Part shown: piece after piece, positions 31,899 to 42,275 of the stretch
Numbering within the stretch: position 1 is the first letter of the stretch
Layout of the letters: the number at the start of each line of letters is the position of its first letter
DNA from: Ischnura elegans
Lineage: Eukaryota > Arthropoda > Insecta > Odonata > Coenagrionidae
Assembly: GCF_921293095.1 (NCBI RefSeq)
Contig: NC_060252.1
Location: forward strand, 5,518,001-5,582,000
Direction of reading: 5' to 3'
Length of the DNA: 64,000 nucleotides
The notes under the pieces: generated by a model
What the model was told of the DNA's origin: nothing
Seen by the model: the letters and a program-made list of their open reading frames with translations, nothing else
Database searches by the model: none
Program-made: the position numbers and the translations under genes

Positions 31899-34202
31899 GT
31901 GACGTCATAGTTCAGTACGAGGCACGGCGGCACGGCCATAGTATAGGTTGCATAATTGAATACATGCGACGGCGTGGTTATGATTCATTTATTGAAGTGC
32001 AGACGTATCGGAGTTGTTCATTGTGACTTCAGGGCTATTATTTGATCTATTTCTCCTCCATCGAAAGCGATAGATTGCGTAAAGATGAAGGCATATGGTT
32101 ATTCTTACGCTGATCCTAGCAAGCTTCCTGTTACTGATTCCATCATGATAACAGGGTATTTTAGTGAAACTGTAGACTTCGTCGGCTCGGAAAGTCGATG
32201 CCGAGAAATGAAAAGGTAGCTGATGTGCATCTGTAATGTTTTATAGTTCATAACAAAGTGAGACTTGCGTATAATATTGGCGAAAGCGTATTCTCATGTG
32301 AAATGTGTATTCTTTTGGCAGTCCGATAGAGTCTTATGGTGAACTTATTTCCACCTCGAAGCTGTCGATGATACTTTCAGCTTAAAAAATACCTTGCCTG
32401 GAGGGCGACAGGAAGCTCTGAGGAAGCCAGACTATCAATGTTTCAATTAAGTAGCGATAATATAGACGAACTTCCAACACAATCTACCATCTTGTGACTA
32501 AAAACCCCGAAGCCACTTCCTATTCTGCAGAAAGAATCTGTCAATCGCACTTCGATCAATATAATAAACACAACGTCTTCAGGTGTTAATAAGTTACTTT
32601 TGAAATGAAATACTTCCTAAATTAGCATTAAAATGTGCATGTTTTCCAAACAGAGTCTTTAATACATTTTGGGAGCTTTTCTCACGATATATCTGAAACC
32701 TACTCTAAAGGCGAGCTCATCGTCATTGCGATCGGTTGTCACTTAAAAATTCCGTATCGGAAATCCTAGAGGGATGACTTTCGACGATGACCGTGATCAC
32801 CTACACTCTCACTATCACTGGAACCCCTGGTGAAAATATCATCCCAATCCAATTTCTATTTGGTTTTAACTGGGGAAAGAGCAACATAAAACTGCGCATT
32901 CTTTGGGCAACTTTGGGTTTGACTTTCCCTCAAACACACCATTTCCCCTGTGGTGCACATCAGTCCTATCTTTATACGATGGCCTGACAACCTTTAAATG
33001 GATCCTTGGTTTATCCTGACAACCAACTAAATGGAAATTACTGATCCACACATGTCCATTCTTATCTCCATAGTTTCCAAATCAAAGGCAGCGGAACATT
33101 CCTCTTGTGACTCAACTTTTTTTTTTAAAAGCAAGCAACGGCGTAGAATAAAATCAAAGAATGCTGCGATTCATTTTTTGTGACCACCTCTGGATTCCAT
33201 TCTTTTTCCATCTACAACTTCCTTTATCTTTCGGGGTAAACCATGGGACAAGATAATGTTTAAATATTTTCATTAATTTATAACAAAATATAAGTTCGAA
33301 AAATACCCAAAAGCCATTTTATTAATCCGCACTGATGAGTGTAAATTAATGTGGAAGATGAATGCTGTAAACGTAGTAGTTTTCCTTAGGTTGAGTTGCA
33401 AAGTTCATGAAGTTGACAAAACGGCTAATTTTTCGGTGCGCGGAGTCATTTATTGCACTGACCGTGTCTACATTTTTCAATTTTTTTGTAATAAAATAAA
33501 TCAGAATTTAGGATAAAATTTCCTTTAAAATGACGTATAGTTCATTATTATAGCATGTAGTGAAGCCAGGATATAAATTTGCCAAGTACAGCGGCACATC
33601 ATTTTGACGCCGACAGTAGAAGAAAACGCTGTCTTCTTGGCTGGCACTCGAATGCATGAGGATCAACGTTGCTCTATATTTTCATATTTCCTCCCTTGAT
33701 TTTAAACATCATGGAATTTTCTATGTCCTTCCGTAACTGAAATTTGACAAGTGCCTTAATAATTTGAGTCCATCGTAACGATCGTAACCATCGAGAAACA
33801 CCTATCTCGATTTTTGTTCGGAAGTTGAGTTTTTATTCTACGGCGGCCGAATTGTCGAATAATCTATGTTTCAAGTTATTCAGTCAATGAAATATGGAAA
33901 TATTATTAATATTAAAGTTATCTTCGCTCACATAGCACACGGGTTTATCATTCCGTTTATTACACTCTTATTTTTCCGTAACGCTCATCCCGACAGACGG
34001 CATGCATCGAGGCTTTTCTTCTAATTTCCTCCGTGGGAATGCAGACGAAATTTTTTTCTGGGGTGTTATTGCACAGAGGAACAATGCACCACTTGTAATA
34101 TTTCCTTATTTCACCCATGTTCTCCTTTAAACGCAACGTGGCTCTTCCAAACCTGCAGTTACTGGGCTTGGATCTTGGACTCGTACTGAACTATGACGTC
34201 AC
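31899..34202. mobile_element. candidate TIR element bounded by perfect 23-bp inverted repeats
   Basis: 31899-31921 (beginning GTGACGTCATAG) is the exact reverse complement of 34180-34202. The 2.26 kb between has no recognised coding sequence. Some further similarity outside the perfect part suggests the true ends lie a few tens of bases outwards. No target duplication could be fixed, so the class is open. Confidence 0.5.
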
Positions 34203-35819
34203 AGCCAAAGATTAGTGGGGGCGGTATTTTTTAGCCCGCGAAACTCGGGCGACTTTTGGGAGTCATTTTCTAGGGTATAAACTGAATTTTAAGCGGAAAA
34301 AAGTATATTGCTGTACTAAGTGTTTACTGTAGTATATCAGCATACTGTTTATAAAAAGTATGCAATTTCCCTATTCTGTGAAAGACAGGACGCATCTACC
34401 TTTGAAAATGAAGATTACAATGTATATACTTTGTTAATTTCTTTGCAGATTTCCGAGTTGGCCCTAATTGGAGGCAACACTTCTAAATAAATGATTTTAA
34501 CGAACTATCCGGTATGTCATGAAAGACATCTTGGAAGCCAACTATAGCTGGATAGGCTACAAAAATAAAAGAGTATTTTCTGAGCTTGGCCTGTAAACAA
34601 TAATTTTTGGTAAGTTTTATATTACATTTTTTCATCATTAGAGGAGAGATACTATCTGAGGCAATTCTAAATCAAAAGAATATTTCTTTGTGAAAACACC
34701 CCAAAATACATCTATCCCTTTCTTCAGTAAGACTTATTTCTTATTAAGCTCTTCATCCCCACTACATAAGTTATTGTCTAACATATCTCTTCCTTATTTT
34801 CCATATAAATTGATCCTTCAAAAATTTTATATATTACCTATGATGATTAATTGGACTACATGTTGTTGATATCATCGTCATAGAGAATACCCCTTCTTTT
34901 ACAGATGCAGTTCGACTTTATCACCTAAGTGCTTCATCTAAGGAATTAGAAAATTACACAAAGCATTGGCTTAGACATGACAAATTTAGGGATGCCTAGA
35001 AGAAAGGCCATCATATTGATCATCCTAATCAGTAGTGCAGTTCTCACTTCTTTGTAGCATTAGTGTGTAATTAATTTTCCCATATTATGTAAATTGGTGT
35101 TTTAACTTTTAAGTTATATTGAATAACAATATTAAATTTCCTAAATTTGATATCTTTGTGGAAGTATTCTGAAGCTGTTTATTAGTGTGGCTTCTTTTAA
35201 AATTCTGTTAGAAAATAAATAGAGTTGTGATAACATAAATGCATAAAATTACTAGAATTTATTTTTCTGTTAATAACCAAATGAGTTTGATTAATGGTTG
35301 CACAAAAGTCTGCAGAGGTGATGACCATGTTGTCAAAGCTGGCCAGCGATTTAAATGGAAGACATAACACTGGCTTGGGGAAGAAGAAAATCTCAGGAGC
35401 CTGGCTTCGTAAGTTACTTCTAATTTTATTTTACCTATTGGCTTAATATAAGTTGGCTGGAATCAACATGGTATGAGGTAAAATAAATAAGAGCAGTAAC
35501 TTAAGGGGTTGTTATTTATGAAAATGTTGTGAAAAATAAGGTTCTCTCAACCACTGTTTCATTTCATTAAAAAAAAAGAAAGATTTTTTTGACAGAAAAT
35601 GTAATGTTATGCATTAAACCACATTTTTGTCCATTTTATCAAGTTATAAAATTTTGCTTGACAAATGTTCTTAATTTTACTTTTTCATTTAACAGGAACT
35701 ATCAAGATCATCAAGAGGGAGTAGAGGAGGCAACAATTGATGATTTATAGTTCTTCTTCAAACAGCAATAAGGATTGATTTTTAAACATTCCTGCATTTA
35801 TGTTTTTAATTTTAATCCT
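34203..35819. other. AT-rich stretch, nothing recognised
   Basis: No coding or repeat feature is supported in this 1.6 kb. Confidence 0.5.
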
Positions 35820-36193
35820 AATTGCATGGTACCCTTGTTACCATTATTGTACACCTGTGCACTAAATGGTACTATAGTGTACATCATGTACACATCATGT
35901 ACCACTGCAGACTCTGTACTCACTGTACACAATTCAGCGCCAATTGTTACACAAGTTACACACAAAACCTACACAGATTGGGCCACTTTACCACAAAGTT
36001 ACACAGATTGTACACTGGAGTTATAACTATGTACACTATGGTTACACACAGCCTTCACAGAGTTTACCATTTTCCTACATTAATGGTACACTCAAAAGTT
36101 ACCATTAGGTTACACAAATGTTACCATTCTTGCTCTTTTTATTATTTTTCTTTTTTTTATATTTCTTTTTTTTCGCACATTTTTGTTTCCAAT
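35820..36193 (+). promoter_or_regulatory. GTAC / GTTACAC motif cluster 2, likely 5' region of the LINE
   Basis: About eleven GTAC, five TTACAC and five TTACCA words lie in some 300 bp directly before a pyrimidine-rich run and the ORF1 start. The frame happens to be open from 35822 into ORF1, but the protein would be low-complexity with no recognised domain. This reads better as an untranslated promoter region of the element. Shared words with 28930-29170 suggest a common origin. Confidence 0.45.
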
Positions 36194-36976
36194 ATGGCGG
36201 GCGGTAAAGCTTGTGCTCTCTGTGCTCGTAAAGTTGATTTGCAAGGTGCGCACATAATATGCAGTCTCTGCGAATTGCCTGTTCATAAGAGATGTTCTAA
36301 ACTAAAGGACTCTATATTCTCGGTAATCGTTAGTCAGCCGGACATCGATTGGTTTTGTAACTGCTGCAATCCTAGAACGAAACCAACTGACGACACTGTA
36401 CCAGCTGCACAGAGAAATGTGATCGAAGAGCTCAAAACTTTGGTGCTGGATATGAAAAAAGAAATTGAACTACTGAAGGAACAAGTACAAACTGCGAAAA
36501 CTCCCACACGTGATACCCAGCTCACTCTAACTTCCTCGGAAACTGCTGAATCCATGTTTGCCGAATTTAAAGATCGCCAGATAAGGGCATCAAACGTTAT
36601 CTTATTCAATGTCGCAGAAGACCCTAATGCTGAGGAAACTGCAAAAGTGCGTGATATATTAAAAGTGGTTCCTGATGTGTCACTAAACAATATTCGCGTG
36701 TCCCGTCTCGGCCGCCCTTTGTCTGGCAAGCAACGCCCGCTTAAGGTCACTTTTAAGAATGCAAGTGATGCTCATGCTGTTCTGCGGAACAAGAAATTGA
36801 TTTGCGACAAGGACATAAGGATTCGCAGTGATCAAACAATATTAGAGCGAAATTATATGAAACAGCTGCAACAGGAGCTCGAGCGTCGTAAGTCCTCCGG
36901 TGAGCCGAATCTTACGATAAAGTACATGAATGGTTTTCCCAAAATTGTGAATCAGCAAGCATCAAAAAACGATTGA
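36194..36976 (+). CDS. LINE ORF1 protein with PHD-type zinc finger (260 aa)
   Basis: The ATG at 36194 (AATATGGCGG) is taken as start because the Cys/His module follows at once. Residues 7-58 form a C4HC3 pattern (C7, C10, C23, C26, H31, C34, C55, C58) like PHD fingers found in ORF1 of CR1-group LINEs. Residues about 78-105 (EELKTLVLDMKKEIELLKEQ) look like a coiled coil, and the C-terminal half (DRQIRASNVILFNVAEDPNA, then RVSRLGRPL) resembles the RNA-binding part of LINE ORF1 proteins. ORF1 proteins bind element RNA and assist target-primed reverse transcription. The stop codon overlaps the first codon of ORF2. Confidence 0.8.
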   Translation: MAGGKACALCARKVDLQGAHIICSLCELPVHKRCSKLKDSIFSVIVSQPDIDWFCNCCNPRTKPTDDTVPAAQRNVIEELKTLVLDMKKEIELLKEQVQTAKTPTRDTQLTLTSSETAESMFAEFKDRQIRASNVILFNVAEDPNAEETAKVRDILKVVPDVSLNNIRVSRLGRPLSGKQRPLKVTFKNASDAHAVLRNKKLICDKDIRIRSDQTILERNYMKQLQQELERRKSSGEPNLTIKYMNGFPKIVNQQASKND

Positions 36977-39792
36977 ATACAGCTAATATTTCTGTGTATT
37001 ATCAAAATACCCGAGGTATTAGAACTAAACTCAGTCACCTACGAAGTGCAATCTCCATTTCTCACTATGATGTATTTATTCTGACAGAAACCTGGTTGAA
37101 CGACGATATCTCCTCTTGTGAACTGCTAATTCATAACTATGCTATATTCAGATGTGATCGTTCGCGTGAAACATCAGATAAATTATCCGGTGGTGGTGTG
37201 TTGATTGGAGTACATCGTTCCCTTAAGGCTCAGGTTGTTAAATCGCCGGTAAACAATATCGAGCAATTATTTGTGGCCATCATTGGTGCTTCCTCCAAAA
37301 TCCTGATTAGTGCTGTGTACCTACCCCCCAAATCTCATCCTGACTGTTATGAGGCTCACGTTTATTCACTTGAAAACCTGTTAAATTCTTCTCAATATTC
37401 GGAAGTTGTAATTGCCGGCGATTACAACGTGCCAAATGTGAACTGGCTAAATATTACGGACAATAATCCATCCTATCACCAAGCCTGGGCCCTTATTAAC
37501 GGTATGTCATTCTTAGGGCTTTCTCAAAGGAACTCTGTTCACAATAAGCATGGTACACTCCTTGACCTGGTGTTTACATCCTCTGACAAATTACACTGTG
37601 ATATTGTATGTGATCCATTTACTGTCTGTGATAAATATCATCCCGCCCTTTACTTTGATGTGTGCTTGTCCAACCCCATTGAGCTGATTGAGTATTCAAT
37701 GCAATTGTATGACTTCAAAGCCTGTGATTTTGAAAGCCTTGATAACTACTTGATCAATATTAATTGGCCCCAAATACTCTCTAATCAAAATATTGATAAC
37801 GCGACTCATTCATTTTACAGTGTCCTCCACAATGCTATCCAACTCTACACTCCTATCATTAACATCAAAAGTAATGGCTTTCCAAAATGGTTCTCTGCTG
37901 AGCTCAGAAATTTAATATGTCTTAAGAAGCTGCATCATCAAACGTTTAAAAGAACTGGGAGTCATTTAGACTATGCAAAATTTTCTGAAATCAGAAGGAA
38001 GTGCAAAATCCTATCTAAAGAGTGCTACTCTAAGTATATGGACGAGGTTCAATCATCCATTTCACATAATACTAAATATTTCTGGACTTATGTCAAGAAT
38101 ACCAAACAGATGGACAAATTTCCTCACCACATGACCTACGACAATATGATTGCTGAAAATTATAAAGAAATAGCTGACCTATTTGCCTCCTGTTTTGTCA
38201 AAGTCTACAGCAATCAACAGCCTGACAACTTAGTTATACCTAACTATGACACAACACTCAATCTGAGCAAGCTTCACATTTCTTGTGAAAACATTATCAG
38301 CAAACTGTCTCATCTAGATCTAACAAAGGGTACTGGCCCTGATAACATTCCTGCAATCGTCCTAAAAAGTTGTCGTCATTCATTAGCCTATCCTTTGTTC
38401 ATATTGTTTAATAAATCCCTGGAAAGTGGCACAGTCCCAAGTGCACTAAAGACCAGTTATGTTGTACCCATCTTCAAAAGTGGAGATAAAACTGATGTGT
38501 CGAACTACAGACCAATTATAATTCAGTCTGTAATAACCAAAGTTCTTGAGAGCATAATTGTAGACAAAATAGCTCCTGACTTAAACTCGCTGATAGTGGA
38601 AGAGCAACATGGATTTCGGCCAGGTCGTTCCACTGTAACTAACCTCCTAATATATCAAGAATACATAATAAATTCCATGTCCCAGCACTCTCAGGTTGAT
38701 TCAATCTATACAGATTTTTCAAAGGCATTTGATAAAATTAATCATAAAATTCTAATTGCTAAACTAAAAGCATATGGTATAAGTGGTCAACTTCTAGCCT
38801 GGGTTGAAAGTTACCTACATGATAGGAACTTGTATGTTAAAGTGAGCGGAGTTCTGTCCTCTGTCTTCACTGCCAATTCTGGTGTACCACAAGGGTCGCA
38901 TTTGGGGCCACTTCTGTTCCTAATGTATATTAATGATATCAACTTCCCCCTGCATCCATTCAAGTACTTACTATATGCTGATGATTTAAAAATTTATGGC
39001 TGCATCCGATCACTTGAGGATTGTAACAAATTGCAAAATTGTCTCTACAAATTTGAAAAATGGTGTAATGATAACCTCATGGCACTAAACGCATTAAAAT
39101 GTAATGTAATAACCTTTCATAAAATTAAGTCTCCAATTATGTACGACTATAGCTTAAATAATGCTACTATCTCTAGAGTTAGTAGAATATGTGACTTAGG
39201 TGTTACATTTGATTCATCCCTGACATTTCAGTATCATATCCAATCCATAGTCATAAAAGCTACTAAAACAATGGGTTTCATATTCAGAATTTCAAGAGAT
39301 TTTGATAATATTCATACTTATAAGATCCTCTATTGCACTTTAATCCGCCCTATTCTTGAGTATGCCTCTATTGTATGGTCCCCGTTCTATAACATTCACA
39401 TCAAAGCTATTGAGAGTGTGCAACGCAGATTCATTAGATTAGTATCCTACAGATTTAACATCCTCCCTATTATTTATGACTTAACACTATCCCTTCTTAA
39501 TCTGTTACCTTTGGCAACCCGTCGATTACACCTGGACATAACATTCCTTCACCGTCTACTGCATGGAGACATTGACTCTGTTCATCTGGTAGAAATGATC
39601 CCTTTCCATGTCCCCATTTTAAACACTAGGCAAACATTCATGTTTTCACTCCCTCATTCTAATAGAAATTACGCCTTCCACTCACCCTTAACCAGAACTA
39701 TGCGGAGCATTAACTACAAATGTAGTAACATTGACCTTTTTAATTTAAATCCAAAGAATTTAAGGAGGGAGCTGCCTTTGTTTGTGCAATGA
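36973..39792 (+). CDS. LINE ORF2: endonuclease-reverse transcriptase (939 aa)
   Basis: Residues 1-235 are an apurinic-type endonuclease: YYQNTRGIRTKLSHLRS, ETWLNDDI, GDYNVPNVNW (from residue 149) and DKYHPAL in the place of the final SDHxP motif, as in several related LINEs. The reverse transcriptase follows with GPDNIPAIVLK, YRPIII, HGFRPGRST, FSKAFDKINH, NSGVPQGSHLGPLLF and the catalytic YADD at 668-671. The C terminus has ILEYASIVWSP and VQRRFIRLV. The enzyme nicks target DNA and copies its RNA from the nick. No ATG lies at the frame's start; the first codon used here is TTG overlapping the ORF1 stop (TTGA), suggesting termination-reinitiation or a lost ATG. Confidence 0.9.
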   Translation: MNTANISVYYQNTRGIRTKLSHLRSAISISHYDVFILTETWLNDDISSCELLIHNYAIFRCDRSRETSDKLSGGGVLIGVHRSLKAQVVKSPVNNIEQLFVAIIGASSKILISAVYLPPKSHPDCYEAHVYSLENLLNSSQYSEVVIAGDYNVPNVNWLNITDNNPSYHQAWALINGMSFLGLSQRNSVHNKHGTLLDLVFTSSDKLHCDIVCDPFTVCDKYHPALYFDVCLSNPIELIEYSMQLYDFKACDFESLDNYLININWPQILSNQNIDNATHSFYSVLHNAIQLYTPIINIKSNGFPKWFSAELRNLICLKKLHHQTFKRTGSHLDYAKFSEIRRKCKILSKECYSKYMDEVQSSISHNTKYFWTYVKNTKQMDKFPHHMTYDNMIAENYKEIADLFASCFVKVYSNQQPDNLVIPNYDTTLNLSKLHISCENIISKLSHLDLTKGTGPDNIPAIVLKSCRHSLAYPLFILFNKSLESGTVPSALKTSYVVPIFKSGDKTDVSNYRPIIIQSVITKVLESIIVDKIAPDLNSLIVEEQHGFRPGRSTVTNLLIYQEYIINSMSQHSQVDSIYTDFSKAFDKINHKILIAKLKAYGISGQLLAWVESYLHDRNLYVKVSGVLSSVFTANSGVPQGSHLGPLLFLMYINDINFPLHPFKYLLYADDLKIYGCIRSLEDCNKLQNCLYKFEKWCNDNLMALNALKCNVITFHKIKSPIMYDYSLNNATISRVSRICDLGVTFDSSLTFQYHIQSIVIKATKTMGFIFRISRDFDNIHTYKILYCTLIRPILEYASIVWSPFYNIHIKAIESVQRRFIRLVSYRFNILPIIYDLTLSLLNLLPLATRRLHLDITFLHRLLHGDIDSVHLVEMIPFHVPILNTRQTFMFSLPHSNRNYAFHSPLTRTMRSINYKCSNIDLFNLNPKNLRRELPLFVQ

Positions 39793-40033
39793 CTTGGATG
39801 ATTTGTTCTTGTGTATGGTGATAGTGTCTGTTTCCACTGTTTGAGAGATGTGTGACTGTTCAATCTGTTATTCTTGACTGCTGTGTTTGTTTTTTCTATT
39901 GTTGGTTTTTGCAGCAAGTTTGTGCGATTGTTCCTGTATTTTTGGGAGCTTGGAAATGTTTCAATCTTGTGTTAATTTGTGCATTTTTGTAATTGGGTGG
40001 TTTTCCCGTAAATAAACTATTATTATTATTATT

Positions 40034-40809
40034 CTTTTTCGCCAGGGTGAGTGTTTGATTACCTATATGAAATATTTGTTTTGCTAACTTCGTGTGATTT
40101 ACCGATTGTGTCTTGAATAATGTCTCGTAAATTCCAGTGGTACATGAGAAGAAATTCCTGAAAACTTTTATTATTAAAATTACGTTCTCAATGTATGTAT
40201 GGGTATCGTGTGTTACATAAATGCATGCATAAACTTTGTTGATTTCTTTCATCAATGCAATGCATTGATACGTAGACTTTCTTGTTCCTCCGTACCGTTT
40301 AATGTGTGAGCATAATAATAGCATAAGCAATGACAAAAGCAATTTTAATTACACGTTGGAAATTCGTCTCTCTATACTACATTATTCTACCATATTAACT
40401 GTACGTATGTTATTATCGGCAATTAGCGGCAATCGTCTGCTTAACCTTCAGGATACTGACCTAACTGTTTTGTGCCATTGCATGAAGTACGAATATGTGA
40501 AGTGTATTGCGTTTAAATTTTCTTCAAACATGAATATTGAGGTACACCTAATTAATTCCTGTATTGGTGCCTTGTAAATTGTTCTTGATTATGTTTACGC
40601 ACTGTTTGAAGGCATTTGTCAACCTGAGATTGAAGTACTTTTAATTTTAAAAGTTTTACATGTCTATCCTCAATTGCAATGGATATTTAAAAAAATATTT
40701 ATTTAGGCCGCAATCCATCAATTTCGAACTTTCATGCTTACAACGTATATATTCAATTTACTTAGAAAATGGTATTTGCACGATTCATTCCCTACAAACA
40801 CATAAAGTA
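40034..40809. other. AT-rich stretch, nothing recognised
   Basis: The frame at 40302-40577 is not recognised. No repeat termini are seen. Confidence 0.5.
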
Positions 40810-40811
40810 TA

Positions 40812-42028
40812 GGGTGCGATTCATAGACGGCACTTTAGGCTAAAGTATACTTTAGCAGGGCTAAAGTCTGCTTTTTCCGTTTCATAAACGCCACTTTATA
40901 GAAGCAAAATGGCCGAATCGTCACTTTACCGTAAAGTGCCCAACCGGAGCTCACTTTAGGGCTAAAGTGTCCTTTGCGGACGAATAAATATGGCTGCACC
41001 GGCTGTTATTGAAGTTGATATATGAATATATTTAGGTTACGCAAATTAATAGGAACTAATTTTTTGGTGAGAACACAGCGCCAGACTGGCGAGTTTCAAG
41101 AAATAACCAGACACGTAATATATGTCTTTTCCCTGAATATATATCGAATCAGTATTGATGGAGATGACCCATTACTTATATTTTGAAGTTTAACTCTATC
41201 GGTCGTGTGATAATTACAACACAGTAAGTGGTTGAACAGGTTGGCATAATTTATGTTGATTTTGTATACAAGCTAATTGTTAAGTCCTTAGGTTATTTAT
41301 GCGTTTATGTTCTAGAATTTTCCTTAAAGATACTTGAATATGATAGCAAAATTCTGTTTACATTGGCGTCAATAGCCTTCGTAAAAGATTTTCATGTCGT
41401 TTGGCCGGCCAAATGCTAGTTTCTATACCTTGCATTGCATTGTAAGCGTTTTCATTCAATATTTGCTTAATGTACTCTTTCCGTATGCCTCCATATCACG
41501 TTTAACATGTTTATGTGATTTTGAAACTAGAGTCGAGTTTCTGTCTCGTTTTTCGACTATGCATTTGAATTTTCACCATGATGATATAAGATCTCGGCAT
41601 GAAAGGCAGCAATAAAAAGTGAAACATACTTTCCTTCATAATCATATTATCTGCAGCAAAGCAATGTTTCCTCGAGGATGTAGGAATGTTATGAAATTTT
41701 ATTTACACAGCATCACAGACTTCATTGACATTTTTTACTACAAAATTCGTGAATGGATACTCGGGTTATGTATTCACATATGTCGAGGCATCTTTTGAAT
41801 TAGACAAAGAGATATTTATTGATATAAGTCCATTGTCACATTCAACATGTTTCATTGCGTGGCTATTCATTCATTGGTTTTGATGATGTAGATATTCTTG
41901 AATGTACATTTACGTCCATTTCTCGTCCTTGGGACGACTCTGAAACGAACTTTAGCTAAAGTCTCACTTTACCGTAAAGAGAGACTTTGTAAAGTGAGCA
42001 ATTTCAGTGTCGTCTATGAATCGCACCC
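40812..42028. mobile_element. 1.2-kb TIR element with TA flanks, non-autonomous
   Basis: GGGTGCGATTCATAGACG at the left is the exact complement of the right end, and TA lies outside both (40810-40811, 42029-42030). Inside both ends are several ACTTTAG / CTAAAGT and ACTTTACCGTAAAGT words, self-complementary subterminal repeats. No transposase is recognised; the frames at 41228-41615 are short and unassigned. TA flanks point to a Tc1/mariner or ISL2EU/Harbinger relative, which the ends alone cannot settle. Confidence 0.7.
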
Positions 42029-42246
42029 TAAATCTGTATTAAACCCGTATTTTGAAATCCATAAAATCCCAATTATATCTAGAATGTTAACTCTATCTTA
42101 AATGTTATCTCTTTCAAAGGGGTTGCTATGTTCACAATTTCCCGCGAAATTATCAACGGCAGCTACTGTTGACCGTTCCGAAATCACTGCTTTGCTTACA
42201 GTGGCGGCAGTACTGTTTTCCGTTCCGGTTTGCAGCAGCAGTAGCA

Positions 42247-42275
42247 GTACTGCCAGTGAATTACGGAACGCGCCC
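42247..42275 (-). repeat. terminal inverted repeat, right member (29 bp)
   Basis: Pairs with 28593-28621 (28 of 29) and is followed by TGA. Just inside it lies a GCAGCAGCAGTAGCAGTACTG-like run and further CCGTTCCG words. Confidence 0.6.

Larger units (their letters stand above)
35820..40033 (+). mobile_element. apparently intact two-ORF LINE (CR1/Jockey group)
   Basis: ORF1 (36194-36976) and ORF2 (36973-39792) are uninterrupted. The 3' UTR ends in AATAAA and a (TTA)n tail at about 40010-40033, a typical LINE terminus. The 5' limit is uncertain: the motif-rich stretch from 35820 is probably part of it, but no clear target duplication was found. Both reading frames are whole and key motifs are present, so this is the youngest-looking retrotransposon in the window. 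Confidence 0.75.

Noticed and set aside
35822-36193. N-terminal extension of LINE ORF1 from 35822
   Set aside because: It is open but encodes a low-complexity His/Tyr/Thr-rich sequence with no domain; the zinc finger begins right after the ATG at 36194.
36334-36750. 138-codon minus-strand frame
   Set aside because: It is antisense to ORF1 of the LINE and has no recognised similarity.
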